From Candidatus Saccharibacteria bacterium UBA949 (GTDB lineage Bacteria > Patescibacteriota > Saccharimonadia > Saccharimonadales > Saccharimonadaceae), in NCBI GenBank assembly GCA_002293245.1, contig DBCV01000003.1:13444-20237 (forward strand): a stretch of 6,794 bases of DNA, read 5' to 3'. Of the stretch, positions 5,936 to 6,794 are shown in pieces. Within the stretch, counting starts at the first letter, position 1. Each line of letters starts with the position of its first letter. A program made the translations under genes and the position numbers. The notes beneath the pieces were generated by a model, which was not told the origin of the DNA, ran no database searches, and saw only the letters and a list, made by a program, of their open reading frames with translations.

Positions 5936-6794
5936 CTATTTTGCCTTCGTGTTCAATACGCTCAGTAAGCCATTCAAAGCGTCAGTCACTGGCGTCACAT
6001 CGTTCGGACTCATCAGCATGCTACTGACAATTTGACTAATTTGCACTATCAAGTCTTGCGATTTCTGGACTAAGCTAGCTAGATCTTCGCCGCTTATCGC
6101 ACCCATCGCCATACTGGCAGCAGTCTCTAGGCAAGTCTGCATTTCCCTCTCGTCGGTTATGCCTTCGCAACTTGGAACCTCTTGATTCGAAAGGTGTGAG
6201 GTTATCTTGTCGTGCATCTCTTGCACCATCGTTCGATACGACTCCACCACTGGTTGCATAGCCGTCGTAAACTCCGTATCTCCGCCGTCAGTAATTGGCA
6301 AAAACGTCCTTGTGACTACATCGTCAATGCTTCCACCTCCGCCGGTCACTTCCTGGGTTATGCTTTCAGAATTCTCGATATTCGTAAAGGTTGCCGATAG
6401 CATTGCCACCCTACCAAGTGAAGCTTGGGCGCGACCATTGAATGTCTGGTATACCGGTTTGAGCGTATCAAACTTAGCCTTAACGTCCTTATTCTTAGCC
6501 ATGGCTTCATCGTTCTGGATTTTGTTATACGCAGTCTGAAACCTTGAATAGGCGGATTGCGCCTCTGACACATGATCTTGCAGGCTAATTGTACTATTCA
6601 AGCTCTGTACGTTAGATGTCACTGAGCTCCATGCTCCCGTGAAATCTCCGAGGGCCGAAATCGCACTCTCTGTTGATGCTTTGGTGACCGCATAGTCCAC
6701 CTTATCGCCAAAGAGCACCAAGGCCAAAGCTATCCCGCCGCCAATTAGCACCAGAAGTCCAACGATTAAGCCTATCATCCGACCAGTCAGCTTA
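5936..6794 (-). CDS. Single-pass membrane protein with large helical extracytoplasmic domain, unknown function (5' end open)
   Basis: I do not recognise a family. The frame ends at TAG 5936-5938 and stays open to the right edge. The first ATG in view is at 6778, but the codons before it read KLTGR and no Shine-Dalgarno site is visible. A start outside the window, giving a basic cytoplasmic tail, is likely. From the ATG at 6778 the protein is 280 residues. A transmembrane helix spans about 1-23 (MIGLIVGLLVLIGGGIALAL then VLF). The rest is hydrophilic and rich in Ser, Thr, Gln and Asp. Helix-prone stretches at about 28-130 and 170-275 suggest a coiled or bundle-like external domain, split by a GGGGS linker at 146-150. 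Two cysteines (204 and 216, in PSCEGI and QTCLET) could pair. The gene stops 47 nt before HTH-MurA on the same strand, so it could share a transcript, but that gap holds the dyad and a separate promoter. Confidence 0.75.
   Translation of the reverse strand, partial: KLTGRMIGLIVGLLVLIGGGIALALVLFGDKVDYAVTKASTESAISALGDFTGAWSSVTSNVQSLNSTISLQDHVSEAQSAYSRFQTAYNKIQNDEAMAKNKDVKAKFDTLKPVYQTFNGRAQASLGRVAMLSATFTNIENSESITQEVTGGGGSIDDVVTRTFLPITDGGDTEFTTAMQPVVESYRTMVQEMHDKITSHLSNQEVPSCEGITDEREMQTCLETAASMAMGAISGEDLASLVQKSQDLIVQISQIVSSMLMSPNDVTPVTDALNGLLSVLNTKAK

Noticed and set aside
3939..6539. Plus-strand open frames opposite the pilin, HTH-MurA and membrane-protein genes
   Set aside because: They are antisense shadows of recognisable or clearly coding minus-strand genes and show no family motifs or ribosome sites of note.
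1..6794. CRISPR array, tRNA or rRNA gene, insertion sequence
   Set aside because: I saw no short regularly spaced repeats, cloverleaf or rRNA-like segments, transposase motifs or terminal inverted repeats. The only long direct repeat is the domain duplication.

Overview
All supported genes lie on the minus strand and are transcribed from right to left. In that order they are: a one-pass membrane protein of unknown function that is open at the right edge; a MurA-family enzyme with an XRE-type DNA-binding domain fused to its N-terminus; a small type IV pilin-like protein; and a very large exported surface protein that runs off the left edge. No plus-strand gene is supported. The plus-strand open frames are shadows, mostly of the surface-protein gene, whose own frame has a start but no stop inside the window.

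The gene set suggests a Patescibacteria/CPR bacterium, most plausibly a Saccharibacterium (TM7). The grounds are the combination of a FISUMP-domain surface protein, a minimal pilin with a C-terminal cysteine pair, and an HTH-MurA fusion, at roughly balanced GC content with ordinary TAA/TAG stops. This is inference from family knowledge, not a search result.

Layout. 1-3857: surface protein of more than 1285 residues, with a signal peptide, an N-terminal beta-rich module, a formylglycine-generating-enzyme/C-lectin-like module, one complete FISUMP domain and the first part of a second. The two FISUMP copies form a 1011-bp-period direct repeat, and three long stem-loops lie inside the coding sequence. 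3858-3950: intergenic region with a strong sigma70-like promoter and a Shine-Dalgarno site for the surface protein. 3951-4334: pilin-like gene, 15 nt behind 4350-5888, the HTH-MurA gene. 5888-5923: a near-perfect 36-bp dyad that covers the putative promoter and the start codon of HTH-MurA. 5936-right edge: membrane protein.

The genes share a cell-envelope theme: a peptidoglycan-precursor enzyme or enzyme-derived regulator, a pilus component and a giant surface protein. The most interesting hypothesis is that HTH-MurA is a trigger enzyme, binding the dyad at its own start and linking cell-wall precursor status to expression of itself and the pilin. The sequence supports the fusion and the dyad directly. 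Binding and ligand control are inference.
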